Positions 7,982 through 16,031 of a stretch of 24,853 bases of DNA are shown one piece after another. Both the position numbers and the translations under genes were made by a program. The notes beneath the pieces are model-generated. The model had not been told where the DNA came from. It ran no database searches and saw nothing but the letters and a program-made list of their open reading frames with translations. The DNA is from Euryarchaeota archaeon UBA23. Lineage in GTDB: Archaea > Thermoplasmatota > Poseidoniia > Poseidoniales > Thalassarchaeaceae. Within the stretch, counting starts at the first letter, position 1. Each line of letters opens with the position of its first letter. Location: contig DAIJ01000015.1 of the NCBI GenBank assembly GCA_002498725.1, positions 4,275-29,127 of the forward strand, read 5' to 3'.

Positions 7982-10639
7982 TCAAGAGGTCGATTGAGAG
8001 TCACCTCTATCCGATGAAAATAACACCCTGAAGGCTTCTCTGATATCATTAATCAACTCTCGAGCCAAATCAATTATCACTCCAACTCTACTTCCATCAG
8101 GGCCAGCAACAAACATTCCATTCAAAATAATTAGGAATGCACTCGCTTCATGAATTGCAATACCCGCTGCTATACTGGTGTTAATCTCAAACAAGGTGAG
8201 GGCTATTAGTAACACAGTAATGGATACAGATATTGCAATATTTGCATTGACCACAGCTCTAGTTCTCTTGGAGAGTTCAATTAGATTAGTAAGTGCTCTT
8301 GGATCTTGTCCCGGAATTAGAATATCTGCTGCATCCATGTTTACCTGCTCTCCACTTCCAACAGCAACACCAATGTCTGCAGCGGCTAGAGCCCCCGAAT
8401 CGTTGAAGCCATCACCGACCATCATTGTGCGACTAATCTTTGCTCTCTCAGCAACCCAAGACGCTTTTCCTTCTGGATCGACATTTCCTCGACAAATTTT
8501 TGGGTTAATACCTAATTTTTTGGCGAAGGCCTCAACAGAAGATTGCTCATCGCCACTGAGAATTTCAACTTCGATACCTTGTTCCTGCAAATTTTTCACC
8601 ATCTCGTCGACACCCTCTCTAGCATCATCATGAGAGAATGTGAATACAGCGACTGCTTGGCCATCAATTGAAAGAACACTAGACCCGTATCCTGCTTGTC
8701 GACTATCTGCAAGAGCCGAGTCAATGTCTTGAGGTATTTTTACACCTTCACTCATAAGCCAATCCGCTCTTCCAATCATAACTTCAAGGCCGCGCATAGA
8801 GCCTCTAACACCTGCATCTCCATCCTCTATTTCCGTAATTTTAGTTACGACTTTACTACGTTCTGATGCTGTCTGAATAATTGTATTAGCATATGGATGA
8901 TTACTACGTTGTTCAAGACCTGAGGCGATTCCTAGAACACTTTCCTCGGTTTCATCTTCTGTGACACTAATTGAAACTAAACTAGGACGACCACTCGTAA
9001 GAGTTCCAGTTTTGTCCAGTAGAGTTAATTCAATTCCTGCTGCAGCCTCAATAACATCACCACCTCTTGCAACAAGTCCACTTGATGATGCGCTAGAAAG
9101 TGCGGTTGCATGTGGTACAGGAGAGGCCAGTAAAAGAGCGCATGGGCAGGACACTACCCACAATATTAGCATGGTAACAATATCTCCTGTTACCGCTCCA
9201 AATATGGCAGAACCTACTAGAACTAAAGGCACCCAAAGTGCAGTGAATCGTTCAATTATGGTTTGGGTGCGAGTAGGTTGTTCGCGATATTTTCTAACCA
9301 TCTCAATCAAATCTGAGAGAATTGTTTCTTCACCCGTTGCCTCCGCCCTGACATGTAATGGACCACGGGTTATCACCAAACCCGCTTCTACAAAAGATCC
9401 TGAAGATATTGAAACAGGCATAGGCTCACCTGTTAATGGAGCACGATCAATTGACCCTGAACCATCCAATACTATTCCATCGACTGGGACTATCTCGCCA
9501 GAACGTACTTCAACAATATCACCCGGCTCTAAAGCAGAAACCGGAGTCCACTCCTCATTAGATAGTGAGTTAATTTTCTGTCCTTCAGAAACTAGTCTCG
9601 CTCTTCTAGGGATTCTATCTAGACCACCTTGCATAGCTTTACGTGCCTTAACTAGAGCACTTTCTTCTAGGTGAGATGCAAGACCAATTAGGCCAGTTAC
9701 CATTAGAGCTTCTGGCCATTCCTTCAAGTATAAAGCCCCTAAAACTGCAAGAGATGTCAGAACTTGAAAACCTAATACCCTATTTTGTATACTTGCTATT
9801 GCCGTCTTAAACATAGGGAAACCAGAAAATAGAACTCCAAGACCAGTGACTGACGCTGCAAACCACCAATGTAACTCAAAATATTCCATTGAAAACACCA
9901 ATAGTAGAAGAGGTATCGTCATTACAGCTCCAATTAGTTGAATCTGATCTGGACGTAATCGATTACTCTTGGATTCACCAAGTGAATATTCACCAAGTAA
10001 ACTAGCAAGACCTTCTTCGGTCATTTCGTTAACCTTCATAGAACTGTTTGGAACTTTTTGAATCTCTATTCTTCCATCATCAAGATTTGCATTAATTATA
10101 CCGGGTATATTGAGAATAGCGTTCCTAAGTCCTCTTCTATTGATTCCTAATTTACCTGCTACTTGACCCGCTGTTTTTCCTTGTACAAGTTGCCATTCAA
10201 TATCAGGCGCATTACCCAAACTTTCGAGAACTGACGACACTCTAGAGACACGCCCTATAGCTAAATCAAGATCTATACTTACACTTCCCTCAGTAGCAGA
10301 CACAATTACATTATTTACTCCAGGTAATCGATTTACTGCGCGGGTGGCTTTCATTGCACAATCAGGACAATCCATACCGCGTAGTTGCCATTCAAACTTC
10401 TGAATACCATCGACTGCTAAGACTGTATCCACAATTTCATAATCTTGTTCTGTATTTTCATTCGATTTTTTCTTTCTAATTGCCGATGCCATTTCAGAAA
10501 TTGTCTTTGATAACCTATTTTTTAGAGAAAGAATTGATTTAGATTGTTTTGATTCTGACGAGGTCATTAGTGATCGTGAATTAGAAGAAGATGACGAGGT
10601 TTCTTCGTCATCGAGGATGAGAAAATCCTCGTCAGACAT
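7982..10639 (-). CDS. P1B-type heavy-metal-translocating ATPase
   Basis: An 885-residue ion pump. After a Ser/Asp-rich tail (1-40) comes an HMA metal-binding domain with GMDCPDC (Cys 91 and 94), then a second HMA-like segment (about 150-210) without cysteines. The core has the actuator TGE (in APLTGEPMPVS), the membrane metal site C498-P-C500, the phosphorylated D542 in DKTGTLT, and the hinge GDGFNDS at 742-748. The final helices carry HEAS (830-833). CPC with an MDC-type HMA points to Zn/Cd/Pb or Cu export, whereas an HE-x-S motif in this helix recalls the P1B-4 (Co/Fe/Zn) group, so the metal is uncertain. It leads an operon with the zinc-ribbon gene and is divergent from the phosphatase gene. 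Confidence 0.93.
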   Translation of the reverse strand: MSDEDFLILDDEETSSSSSNSRSLMTSSESKQSKSILSLKNRLSKTISEMASAIRKKKSNENTEQDYEIVDTVLAVDGIQKFEWQLRGMDCPDCAMKATRAVNRLPGVNNVIVSATEGSVSIDLDLAIGRVSRVSSVLESLGNAPDIEWQLVQGKTAGQVAGKLGINRRGLRNAILNIPGIINANLDDGRIEIQKVPNSSMKVNEMTEEGLASLLGEYSLGESKSNRLRPDQIQLIGAVMTIPLLLLVFSMEYFELHWWFAASVTGLGVLFSGFPMFKTAIASIQNRVLGFQVLTSLAVLGALYLKEWPEALMVTGLIGLASHLEESALVKARKAMQGGLDRIPRRARLVSEGQKINSLSNEEWTPVSALEPGDIVEVRSGEIVPVDGIVLDGSGSIDRAPLTGEPMPVSISSGSFVEAGLVITRGPLHVRAEATGEETILSDLIEMVRKYREQPTRTQTIIERFTALWVPLVLVGSAIFGAVTGDIVTMLILWVVSCPCALLLASPVPHATALSSASSSGLVARGGDVIEAAAGIELTLLDKTGTLTSGRPSLVSISVTEDETEESVLGIASGLEQRSNHPYANTIIQTASERSKVVTKITEIEDGDAGVRGSMRGLEVMIGRADWLMSEGVKIPQDIDSALADSRQAGYGSSVLSIDGQAVAVFTFSHDDAREGVDEMVKNLQEQGIEVEILSGDEQSSVEAFAKKLGINPKICRGNVDPEGKASWVAERAKISRTMMVGDGFNDSGALAAADIGVAVGSGEQVNMDAADILIPGQDPRALTNLIELSKRTRAVVNANIAISVSITVLLIALTLFEINTSIAAGIAIHEASAFLIILNGMFVAGPDGSRVGVIIDLARELINDIREAFRVLFSSDRGDSQSTS

Positions 10640-10755
10640 ATTACCTGCGAGTCATATGTCACGCTTGAACCTGCGTAATGAAAGTTATTTTTGGGCCAAA
10701 AAAATGCTATTTAACGAATCGATGAGATCATCAATCTAAACCAACTCGAAGTAGT
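10640..10755. promoter_or_regulatory. Divergent promoter region
   Basis: This 116-nt AT-rich gap separates the metal ATPase (-) from the phosphatase (+). CTATTTAAC at 10709-10717 is a fair TATA element for the rightward gene. CATATG at 10653-10658 lies close to the ATPase start and could serve the leftward one. No clear operator repeat was seen. Confidence 0.4.
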
Positions 10756-11472
10756 GTGGCGATACCCGACATAGAGAATTTCGATATGATCGTTTTTGAT
10801 ATCGATGGTACTCTGCTTGATTTGAATGGGTTTCAACCAGAATTAATACCTTTGATTCGAAAACTTGAATATTCTGGAATTAAAATTTCTTTAGCCAGTG
10901 GAAGAACACTCCCTAATGTTACCCCAATACAACAGAGTCTTGCAACCTCCGGATTTGTCATAGGAGAAAATGGAGGAATGGTCTGGGACACTAAAGAAGG
11001 CCATCCAATACGGAAACTTGCTGATGGCTTAAGAGCAAAAGAAGCCGCATATTGGCTTTCTACAAAAATTCCTGAAATTGACCCGGCCGGTATTGAATCA
11101 AATCGATGGCGTGAGACCGAGTGGTGTCTGAATGAAACAGCATATTATGAAAAAATAAAACAAGTTATTTTGAATTCTGATTATAGTGATCTATCTATTG
11201 TTTCAACTGGTTTCGCCATTCACATTTGCACACCAGGATTGGACAAAAGTACAGGACTGAAAGTGGCTTTTGATCAAAGAGATATTGACCCTTCTAGAGT
11301 AATTGCAGTTGGTGATGCTTCAAATGATATTCCTATGTTCAAATTATGTGGATTTGCTGTTGCAGTTAATGATGTAGATGAACAAGTTGTAAATAATGCT
11401 GACCACGTTACTGAGGAGAAGGGAACTCTAGGAACAATAGAATTTCTAAAACAATTAATTCTAGGAGTTTAA
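10756..11472 (+). CDS. HAD-superfamily phosphatase, archaeal phosphoglycolate phosphatase type
   Basis: A 238-residue HAD hydrolase of subfamily IIB (Cof-like cap). The nucleophile motif FDIDGTLLD holds D15 and D17, motif II is ASGRT with S48, ENGG is at 71-74, and the metal-binding motif GDASNDIPMF starts at 186. Length and motifs match the archaeal phosphoglycolate phosphatase group, which hydrolyses 2-phosphoglycolate to glycolate; related enzymes act on sugar phosphates, so the substrate is an inference. The start is GTG at 10756, preferred because the next in-frame ATG would cut into the sequence just before the nucleophile strand. Confidence 0.85.
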   Translation: MAIPDIENFDMIVFDIDGTLLDLNGFQPELIPLIRKLEYSGIKISLASGRTLPNVTPIQQSLATSGFVIGENGGMVWDTKEGHPIRKLADGLRAKEAAYWLSTKIPEIDPAGIESNRWRETEWCLNETAYYEKIKQVILNSDYSDLSIVSTGFAIHICTPGLDKSTGLKVAFDQRDIDPSRVIAVGDASNDIPMFKLCGFAVAVNDVDEQVVNNADHVTEEKGTLGTIEFLKQLILGV

Positions 11473-11476
11473 ATAC
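11467..11476 (+). promoter_or_regulatory. TATA-like element
   Basis: TTTAAATA sits at the very end of the phosphatase gene, about 50 nt before the small ORF at 11524. It would give a short 5' leader and is the best promoter candidate for that ORF. Confidence 0.35.
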
Positions 11477-11523
11477 TCTGAATTTGCTGGAACACCATGT
11501 TGCGTTGATTCTCAATTGATATC

Positions 11524-11712
11524 ATGGAACGAATAAATGACAACATACTAGACTTGCTAGTTAGGTGCCTTCAAGCATGGTTAATTTGGCTAGAAAAAGA
11601 CAACGAATGGGCTGAAACAGAACTGGACGAGAAAAAATGGCGTGCGGAGAACGAGGCTTGGTCTCTGAATGAAATGACCTACAACTGGGAGTTCAAAGAG
11701 AAATGGGAATGA
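11524..11712 (+). CDS. Small Trp-rich acidic protein
   Basis: A 62-residue ORF starting with ATG, with seven tryptophans and many Glu/Lys residues in a pattern suggesting one or two amphipathic helices (for example LVRCLQAWLIWLEKDNEWAE). No family is recognised. It has a TATA-like element upstream and lies between a confident gene and a tRNA gene on the opposite strand, where nothing else explains the open frame. Its stop is only 2 nt from the encoded CCA end of the tRNA. The biased but plausible composition makes it probable rather than certain. Confidence 0.55.
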   Translation: MERINDNILDLLVRCLQAWLIWLEKDNEWAETELDEKKWRAENEAWSLNEMTYNWEFKEKWE

Positions 11713-11714
11713 GG

Positions 11715-11799
11715 TGGTGCAGGCGGCAGGATTCGAACCTGCGAAGCACTACGCAGAGGATCTTGAGCCCTCCCCCTTTGACCACTCGGGTACACCTGC
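11715..11799 (-). tRNA. tRNA-Leu (anticodon CAA), CCA end encoded
   Basis: Read on the minus strand, the acceptor GCAGGTG pairs with CGCCTGC (one G-T pair). The D stem is CCC/GGG, the anticodon stem is GAGGG/TCCTC around the loop CTCAAGA (anticodon CAA, decoding UUG), a long class II variable arm has a TGCG/CGCA stem, and the T arm is GCAGG-TTCGAAT-CCTGC. The discriminator is A (11718), followed by CCA at 11715-11717. The long variable arm and A73 are leucine hallmarks. An AT-rich AGTAAAAC at about 11814-11821 (minus) may be its promoter. No intron is seen. Confidence 0.95.
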
Positions 11800-11955
11800 A
11801 ATCTTGGCGAGACGTGTTTTACTCTTGATTGCAACGGCTCTAACGTCAGTATGCAGGTATAATGAGAGAATCATTGATGTATCGCCTTCCTAGGATTGCA
11901 AGCCAGTCGCTTCTGCGAGCGGATGCGAAGTTGTTAAAATAAGGGAGTTGGAACT

Positions 11956-12831
11956 ATGAGACTAAGTAAACATCAACTCCAATCAGTTAACAAAAGTCTA
12001 TTTGAAATAGCAAGGAAACAAAAATCATCGACATACCCAGTTGAGTTACCAATGCCAAATTTTTGGGATGCTGTCAATCAATTAACTGCGCACCTAGAAG
12101 CTGAATTACAAGAAACTATTCGTAATGAAGGAATGAGTGCAAAGTCGCAAATTCTAACTCGGCAATTAGGTAATGTACGTACAATTACTAGTGATACTAC
12201 AAGAATAAGGCTCAATGCTTTCACTCAACATGCAATACTATCGAATCTAATGAAAGGTGGTGGAGTTGAGGCTGAGGCTGCTTTATTACAACTGAGTACA
12301 ATAAATTGGAAGAGTCATGATCCAAGTGAAAGAGCATTCTATCAGAGTCTAAGTCATTTAGTTGAAAAATACAAACACGATGTATCATGGAAATCATTGG
12401 TTAATGGTGGAGAAAATCAACCGACAGATGTTATTGATTCGGGACCACATGAACCACTTACTTCATTTAGTCAGTCTAATGAAGAAGAAATCTCAGAATA
12501 TAATGAAAAATCTAGTATTAAATCGATAGGTAATGAAGAATTGGAGTTTATTCAAAATGCAGAAATGGATGAAGAAGATCGGATAAGACAAATTGAGGCT
12601 TTTCCAGAACGTTCAACTGGAGAGGAACCTATTCCTCCAATTGAGGTTGATATTTCTCATACAATTGGTGGGGACCTGATTAGAATTCGAATAATAAAAG
12701 ACATCTCAGATCCAATTATTGGAGTAGATGGGTCTGAAATGAGTTTAGTAGAAGGTGATGTAGAGTCGTGTCCCAGCCTTATTGCTGAAACATTAATCGC
12801 AGCAGGGCTAGCTGTAGCCGCACCATTGTGA
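11956..12831 (+). CDS. GINS complex subunit, Gins51 type
   Basis: A 291-residue protein with the two-domain order of archaeal Gins51 (Sld5/Psf1-like). An N-terminal helical A domain (about 4-148) includes the LP-x-x-FW motif (LPMPNFWDAV) and a RI-containing helix (TTRIRLNAF). A poorly conserved acidic linker (about 150-228) follows, and then a C-terminal B domain (241-288) with IRIIKDISDPIIGVDG and GDVESCPSLIAETLIAAGLA, as in other archaeal GINS. GINS bridges MCM helicase and the RecJ-like Cdc45 protein at the replication fork. GGAG lies about 8 nt before the ATG. The linker is longer than usual. Assignment rests on motif pattern, not on a search. Confidence 0.75.
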   Translation: MRLSKHQLQSVNKSLFEIARKQKSSTYPVELPMPNFWDAVNQLTAHLEAELQETIRNEGMSAKSQILTRQLGNVRTITSDTTRIRLNAFTQHAILSNLMKGGGVEAEAALLQLSTINWKSHDPSERAFYQSLSHLVEKYKHDVSWKSLVNGGENQPTDVIDSGPHEPLTSFSQSNEEEISEYNEKSSIKSIGNEELEFIQNAEMDEEDRIRQIEAFPERSTGEEPIPPIEVDISHTIGGDLIRIRIIKDISDPIIGVDGSEMSLVEGDVESCPSLIAETLIAAGLAVAAPL

Positions 12832-12917
12832 TTTAAAAATTACAAAATTGTAAAACTCTTAATACGCCAAGGATTATCCAGCGCCGATATACGCATCAAC
12901 AAATGTGGTGAGTGAGA

Positions 12918-14276
12918 ATGGGTAAGACTATCACTATCAAACAACTAAAACAATTTAGAAAAACGTTCAGCAGTGATTCGGCAGCAAAGATGGCTCAAAA
13001 TGCGATTTCAAACAATGATCTTCTAGATGTAGCACTGGATAGAGATTTGGTTCAAGATATTGATTTCTCATTCAGCATAAAACTTGATGATTGGAAAGTG
13101 ACTAATCAAATGAGCAGTGGAAGATGCTGGCTTTTTGCTACTCTGAATCTATTTCGTCCCAGAACTATGAAAATGCTTAATGTGAAAAATTTTGAATTTA
13201 GTCAATCTCATATACATTTCTGGGATAAATTTGAGAGAGCTAATCATTTTTATGAAGCAATAATTGAAACCTCAGATAGGCCATTAGATGATCGGACTAT
13301 AGGATTCCTCTTACAAGACCCAATAGGAGATGGAGGGCAATGGAATATGGCAATGAATTTGATTCGAAAACATGGATTAGTGCCAAAGGTAGCCTATCCT
13401 GAGAGCAAATCTTCTTCTAGCACTCGTTCAATGAATAATATTCTCAAAGATATCTTAAGGAGTGGAGCGAGTGAAATCCGAAATATCCTAGATAATGGAG
13501 GATCAATGGATCAAGCGCGTGAACATAAAGAATCTAGAATGGAAGATATTTGGAGAATTCTTTGTATTCATTTAGGGACTCCTCCTGAGAAGTTTGATTG
13601 GCAATGGGAAGACAAAGATGGAGAATTCCATAGAAGAGGAGAAATTACCCCGCAAGAATTTGCTGAAGAATATGTTGAAATGGACTGGGAAGACTTTGTC
13701 TGTATTGTTAATGACCCAAGGAATGAGTATTATCGAACCTATACAGTAGACTATTTGCAGAATGTGTCTGGAGGCCCTCCTGTCGTTTATCTAAATGTTC
13801 CAATTAATGAAATGAAGGATATAACTCAGAAAATATTAGAAGATGGAGATCCAGTTTGGATGGGATGTGATGTAGGTAAACAGATGCACAGAAAACGCGG
13901 ACTCTGGGATGCGAAATTATTTGATTTTGCCTCGATATATGGTTCAGAATTTGGTATGGATAAGACAAATCGTCTTCTCTATGGCCAAACTATGATGACT
14001 CATGCTATGTTATTTACTGGTGTAGATATAGTAGATGGAAAGCCTAGAAGATGGAGAGTTGAGAATTCTTGGGGTGCTAAAGGATCCGGTGAGAAAGGGT
14101 TCTACACAATGAATGATTCATGGTATGATGAATACATGTTTGAAATAGCCTGTCCAAAGAATTATCTTTCTGAAAAAATGAAGAAAGGACTTGACACTAA
14201 ACCTATTTCACTACCTGCTTGGGACCCAATGGGCAGCCTGGCAAAGGATGAAGCATTTGATACTCGATCATCCTAG
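12918..14276 (+). CDS. pepC: C1B cysteine aminopeptidase (PepC / bleomycin hydrolase family)
   Basis: About 452 residues with the papain-like triad of the C1B family: C70 in QMSSGRCWLFA, H362 in MMTHAMLFTGVD and N383 in VENSWGAKG. The block QSHIHFWDKFERANHF and the GDGGQWNMAMNL segment are characteristic of bacterial PepC and eukaryotic bleomycin hydrolase. These enzymes form cytosolic hexameric barrels and trim peptides from the N-terminus. The ATG at 12918 is preferred because GGTGA lies 5 nt before it; an in-frame GTG at 12912 is possible. Its 3' end overlaps the convergent uS10 gene by 9 nt. The family is better known from bacteria and eukaryotes, so ancient transfer is plausible. Confidence 0.92.
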   Translation: MGKTITIKQLKQFRKTFSSDSAAKMAQNAISNNDLLDVALDRDLVQDIDFSFSIKLDDWKVTNQMSSGRCWLFATLNLFRPRTMKMLNVKNFEFSQSHIHFWDKFERANHFYEAIIETSDRPLDDRTIGFLLQDPIGDGGQWNMAMNLIRKHGLVPKVAYPESKSSSSTRSMNNILKDILRSGASEIRNILDNGGSMDQAREHKESRMEDIWRILCIHLGTPPEKFDWQWEDKDGEFHRRGEITPQEFAEEYVEMDWEDFVCIVNDPRNEYYRTYTVDYLQNVSGGPPVVYLNVPINEMKDITQKILEDGDPVWMGCDVGKQMHRKRGLWDAKLFDFASIYGSEFGMDKTNRLLYGQTMMTHAMLFTGVDIVDGKPRRWRVENSWGAKGSGEKGFYTMNDSWYDEYMFEIACPKNYLSEKMKKGLDTKPISLPAWDPMGSLAKDEAFDTRSS

Positions 14277-14597
14277 ATGACGTAATGACAATTCAATGGT
14301 CACCGAATCTGGATAATCTATTCGTAAGACTCTTCGGAGAGCCTTCTCATCCTTAGCTGCAGATGTGACCAACTCAAGAAGACGCTTGTGAACTCTCATT
14401 TCCCAGTGATCCCAAGTTTCAGCACCCTCTCCATCTGGGCTCTTTCTACATGGAACAACAAGACGCTTAGTTGGAAGGGGTATTGGGCCGCGTAGATCAA
14501 CGCCAGTTTCATCACAAATATGCTTAATCTGAGAACAAACCATATCTACATCTTGGTGATTTTCACCAGTAAGTTTGATTGAGGTTATAACAGGCAT
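14268..14597 (-). CDS. rpsJ: Ribosomal protein uS10 (S10p)
   Basis: A 109-residue protein with the archaeal uS10 pattern: ITSIKLTGENHQDVDMVCSQ at the N-terminus, then GVDLRGPIPLPTKRLVVPCRKSPDGEG, WDHWEMRVHKR and a C-terminal IDYPDSVTIELSL. It is a component of the small ribosomal subunit head. It lies 38 nt downstream of EF-1alpha on the same strand, the classical archaeal tuf-rpsJ pairing. A GGAG-rich stretch precedes the ATG. The stop codon lies inside the last codons of the convergent pepC gene. Confidence 0.97.
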   Translation of the reverse strand: MPVITSIKLTGENHQDVDMVCSQIKHICDETGVDLRGPIPLPTKRLVVPCRKSPDGEGAETWDHWEMRVHKRLLELVTSAAKDEKALRRVLRIDYPDSVTIELSLRHLG

Positions 14598-14635
14598 CTA
14601 CTCCACTCCGAGTGCTACCCTTTTTCCACCGCGAA

Positions 14636-15922
14636 TCAAGCTTTCTTCTCGATCTTCATACAAACGCCAGCAGCGACTGTCTTACCCATATCTCGGATAG
14701 CGAAGCGAGACAACTCTGGGAAGTTTGACATTTCCTCTATTGCCATTGGCTTAGTTGGAGCAAAGCGAACAAGAGCCGCATCACCAGTCTTCAAGAAGGC
14801 AGGGTTTGCTTCCTTAGTTTTGGAGTTCTCTAATAGTTCAACGAATCGAACTGCTACCTGAGATGTGTGGCAGTGGAATACAGGTGTATATCCAGCGCCT
14901 ATAGCCTTAGGGATGTCCATCAACTGGATCTGACCAACAAAGGTCTCATCGTGTCTAACGAATGCTGGAGCACTGTCTTGGTATCCAGCAACGTCACCAC
15001 GACGAATGTCAGTAGCTGCTAGACCACGTACGTTGAATCCGACGTTATCGCCAGGCTCTGCCTTGTCAACCATTGTGTGGTGCATCTCTATGCTCTTAAC
15101 TTCAGCAGATTTCTGACTTGGATTGAAAACTACAGTTTTACCTGCGTTTAGAACACCAGTCTCAATCTTACCGACAGGTACAGTTCCAATACCACTGATC
15201 TTGTAAACATCCTGAATTGGGAGTCTTAGAGGACGGTCTGTAGGCTTAGGTGGCATTTGAATGCCATCAATTGCCTCAAACAGAGTAGGGCCCTTGTACC
15301 AACTCATATTGTCAGACTTGTTGTACAAGTTCTCACCATTGAATGAGGAACATGGGATCTTAGGAACATCTGCTGGATTGAATCCTGCCATCTTCAAAAG
15401 ACTGTCAACCTCTGCAACTGTCTCATTGTACTTGGCTTCAGAATAATCCACACCACTGATGTCCATCTTGTTGACATTAACGATCAACTGCTTAACACCA
15501 AGAACACGTGCTAGGAATGCGTGTTCCTTTGTCTGAGCATTAACTCCGTCATTAGCCGCACACAGTAGAACTGCTGCATCTGCTTGACTTGTACCTGTGA
15601 TCATGTTCTTAACGAAATCACGGTGTCCTGGAGCATCGATGATTGTAAAGTAATAATTAGGAGTGAAAAGCTCCTTGTGAGCTACATCAATGGTAATTCC
15701 ACGCTCTCGCTCTTCCTTCAATCCATCCATAACATATGCTAGACCGAATCCGGCCTTACCTGCTTCAGATGCTAGTTGTTCGTTCTTGTCAATGATGTGC
15801 TGCTCTATGTGACCTGTGTCAAGGAGTAGACGTCCGACTGTTGTTGACTTACCGTGATCAACGTGCCCAATGAACACGATGTTAAGGTGTGGCTTGCTTT
15901 TATCTTCCCACTGTGAACCCAT
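14636..15922 (-). CDS. tuf: Translation elongation factor 1-alpha (aEF1A)
   Basis: A 428-residue GTPase, the usual archaeal length, that delivers aminoacyl-tRNA to the ribosome. All GTP-binding motifs are present: GHVDHGKST at 19-27, GITIDVA (switch I region) at 75-81, DAPGH at 96-100 and NKMD at 151-154, followed by the two beta-barrel domains. GAGGT lies 7 nt before the ATG at 15922, a good ribosome-binding site. It is followed by rpsJ in the same orientation. The 109-nt gap upstream separates it from the lipoprotein gene. Confidence 0.98.
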   Translation of the reverse strand: MGSQWEDKSKPHLNIVFIGHVDHGKSTTVGRLLLDTGHIEQHIIDKNEQLASEAGKAGFGLAYVMDGLKEERERGITIDVAHKELFTPNYYFTIIDAPGHRDFVKNMITGTSQADAAVLLCAANDGVNAQTKEHAFLARVLGVKQLIVNVNKMDISGVDYSEAKYNETVAEVDSLLKMAGFNPADVPKIPCSSFNGENLYNKSDNMSWYKGPTLFEAIDGIQMPPKPTDRPLRLPIQDVYKISGIGTVPVGKIETGVLNAGKTVVFNPSQKSAEVKSIEMHHTMVDKAEPGDNVGFNVRGLAATDIRRGDVAGYQDSAPAFVRHDETFVGQIQLMDIPKAIGAGYTPVFHCHTSQVAVRFVELLENSKTKEANPAFLKTGDAALVRFAPTKPMAIEEMSNFPELSRFAIRDMGKTVAAGVCMKIEKKA

Positions 15923-16031
15923 ATTTTCGACCTCTAAGTGTGGCCCGCCGACCGATGATACCTATTTGAATCTCTCCCCTAGTCATAGATAGTGTAACAT
16001 TTGAACTTGATGTATTGATTAGCGGCGCAGT

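Noticed and set aside
8961..9674. A 237-codon open frame on the plus strand
   Set aside because: It lies entirely opposite the conserved core of the metal ATPase, including the CPC and DKTGT motifs, and its translation shows no domain. It is an antisense shadow.
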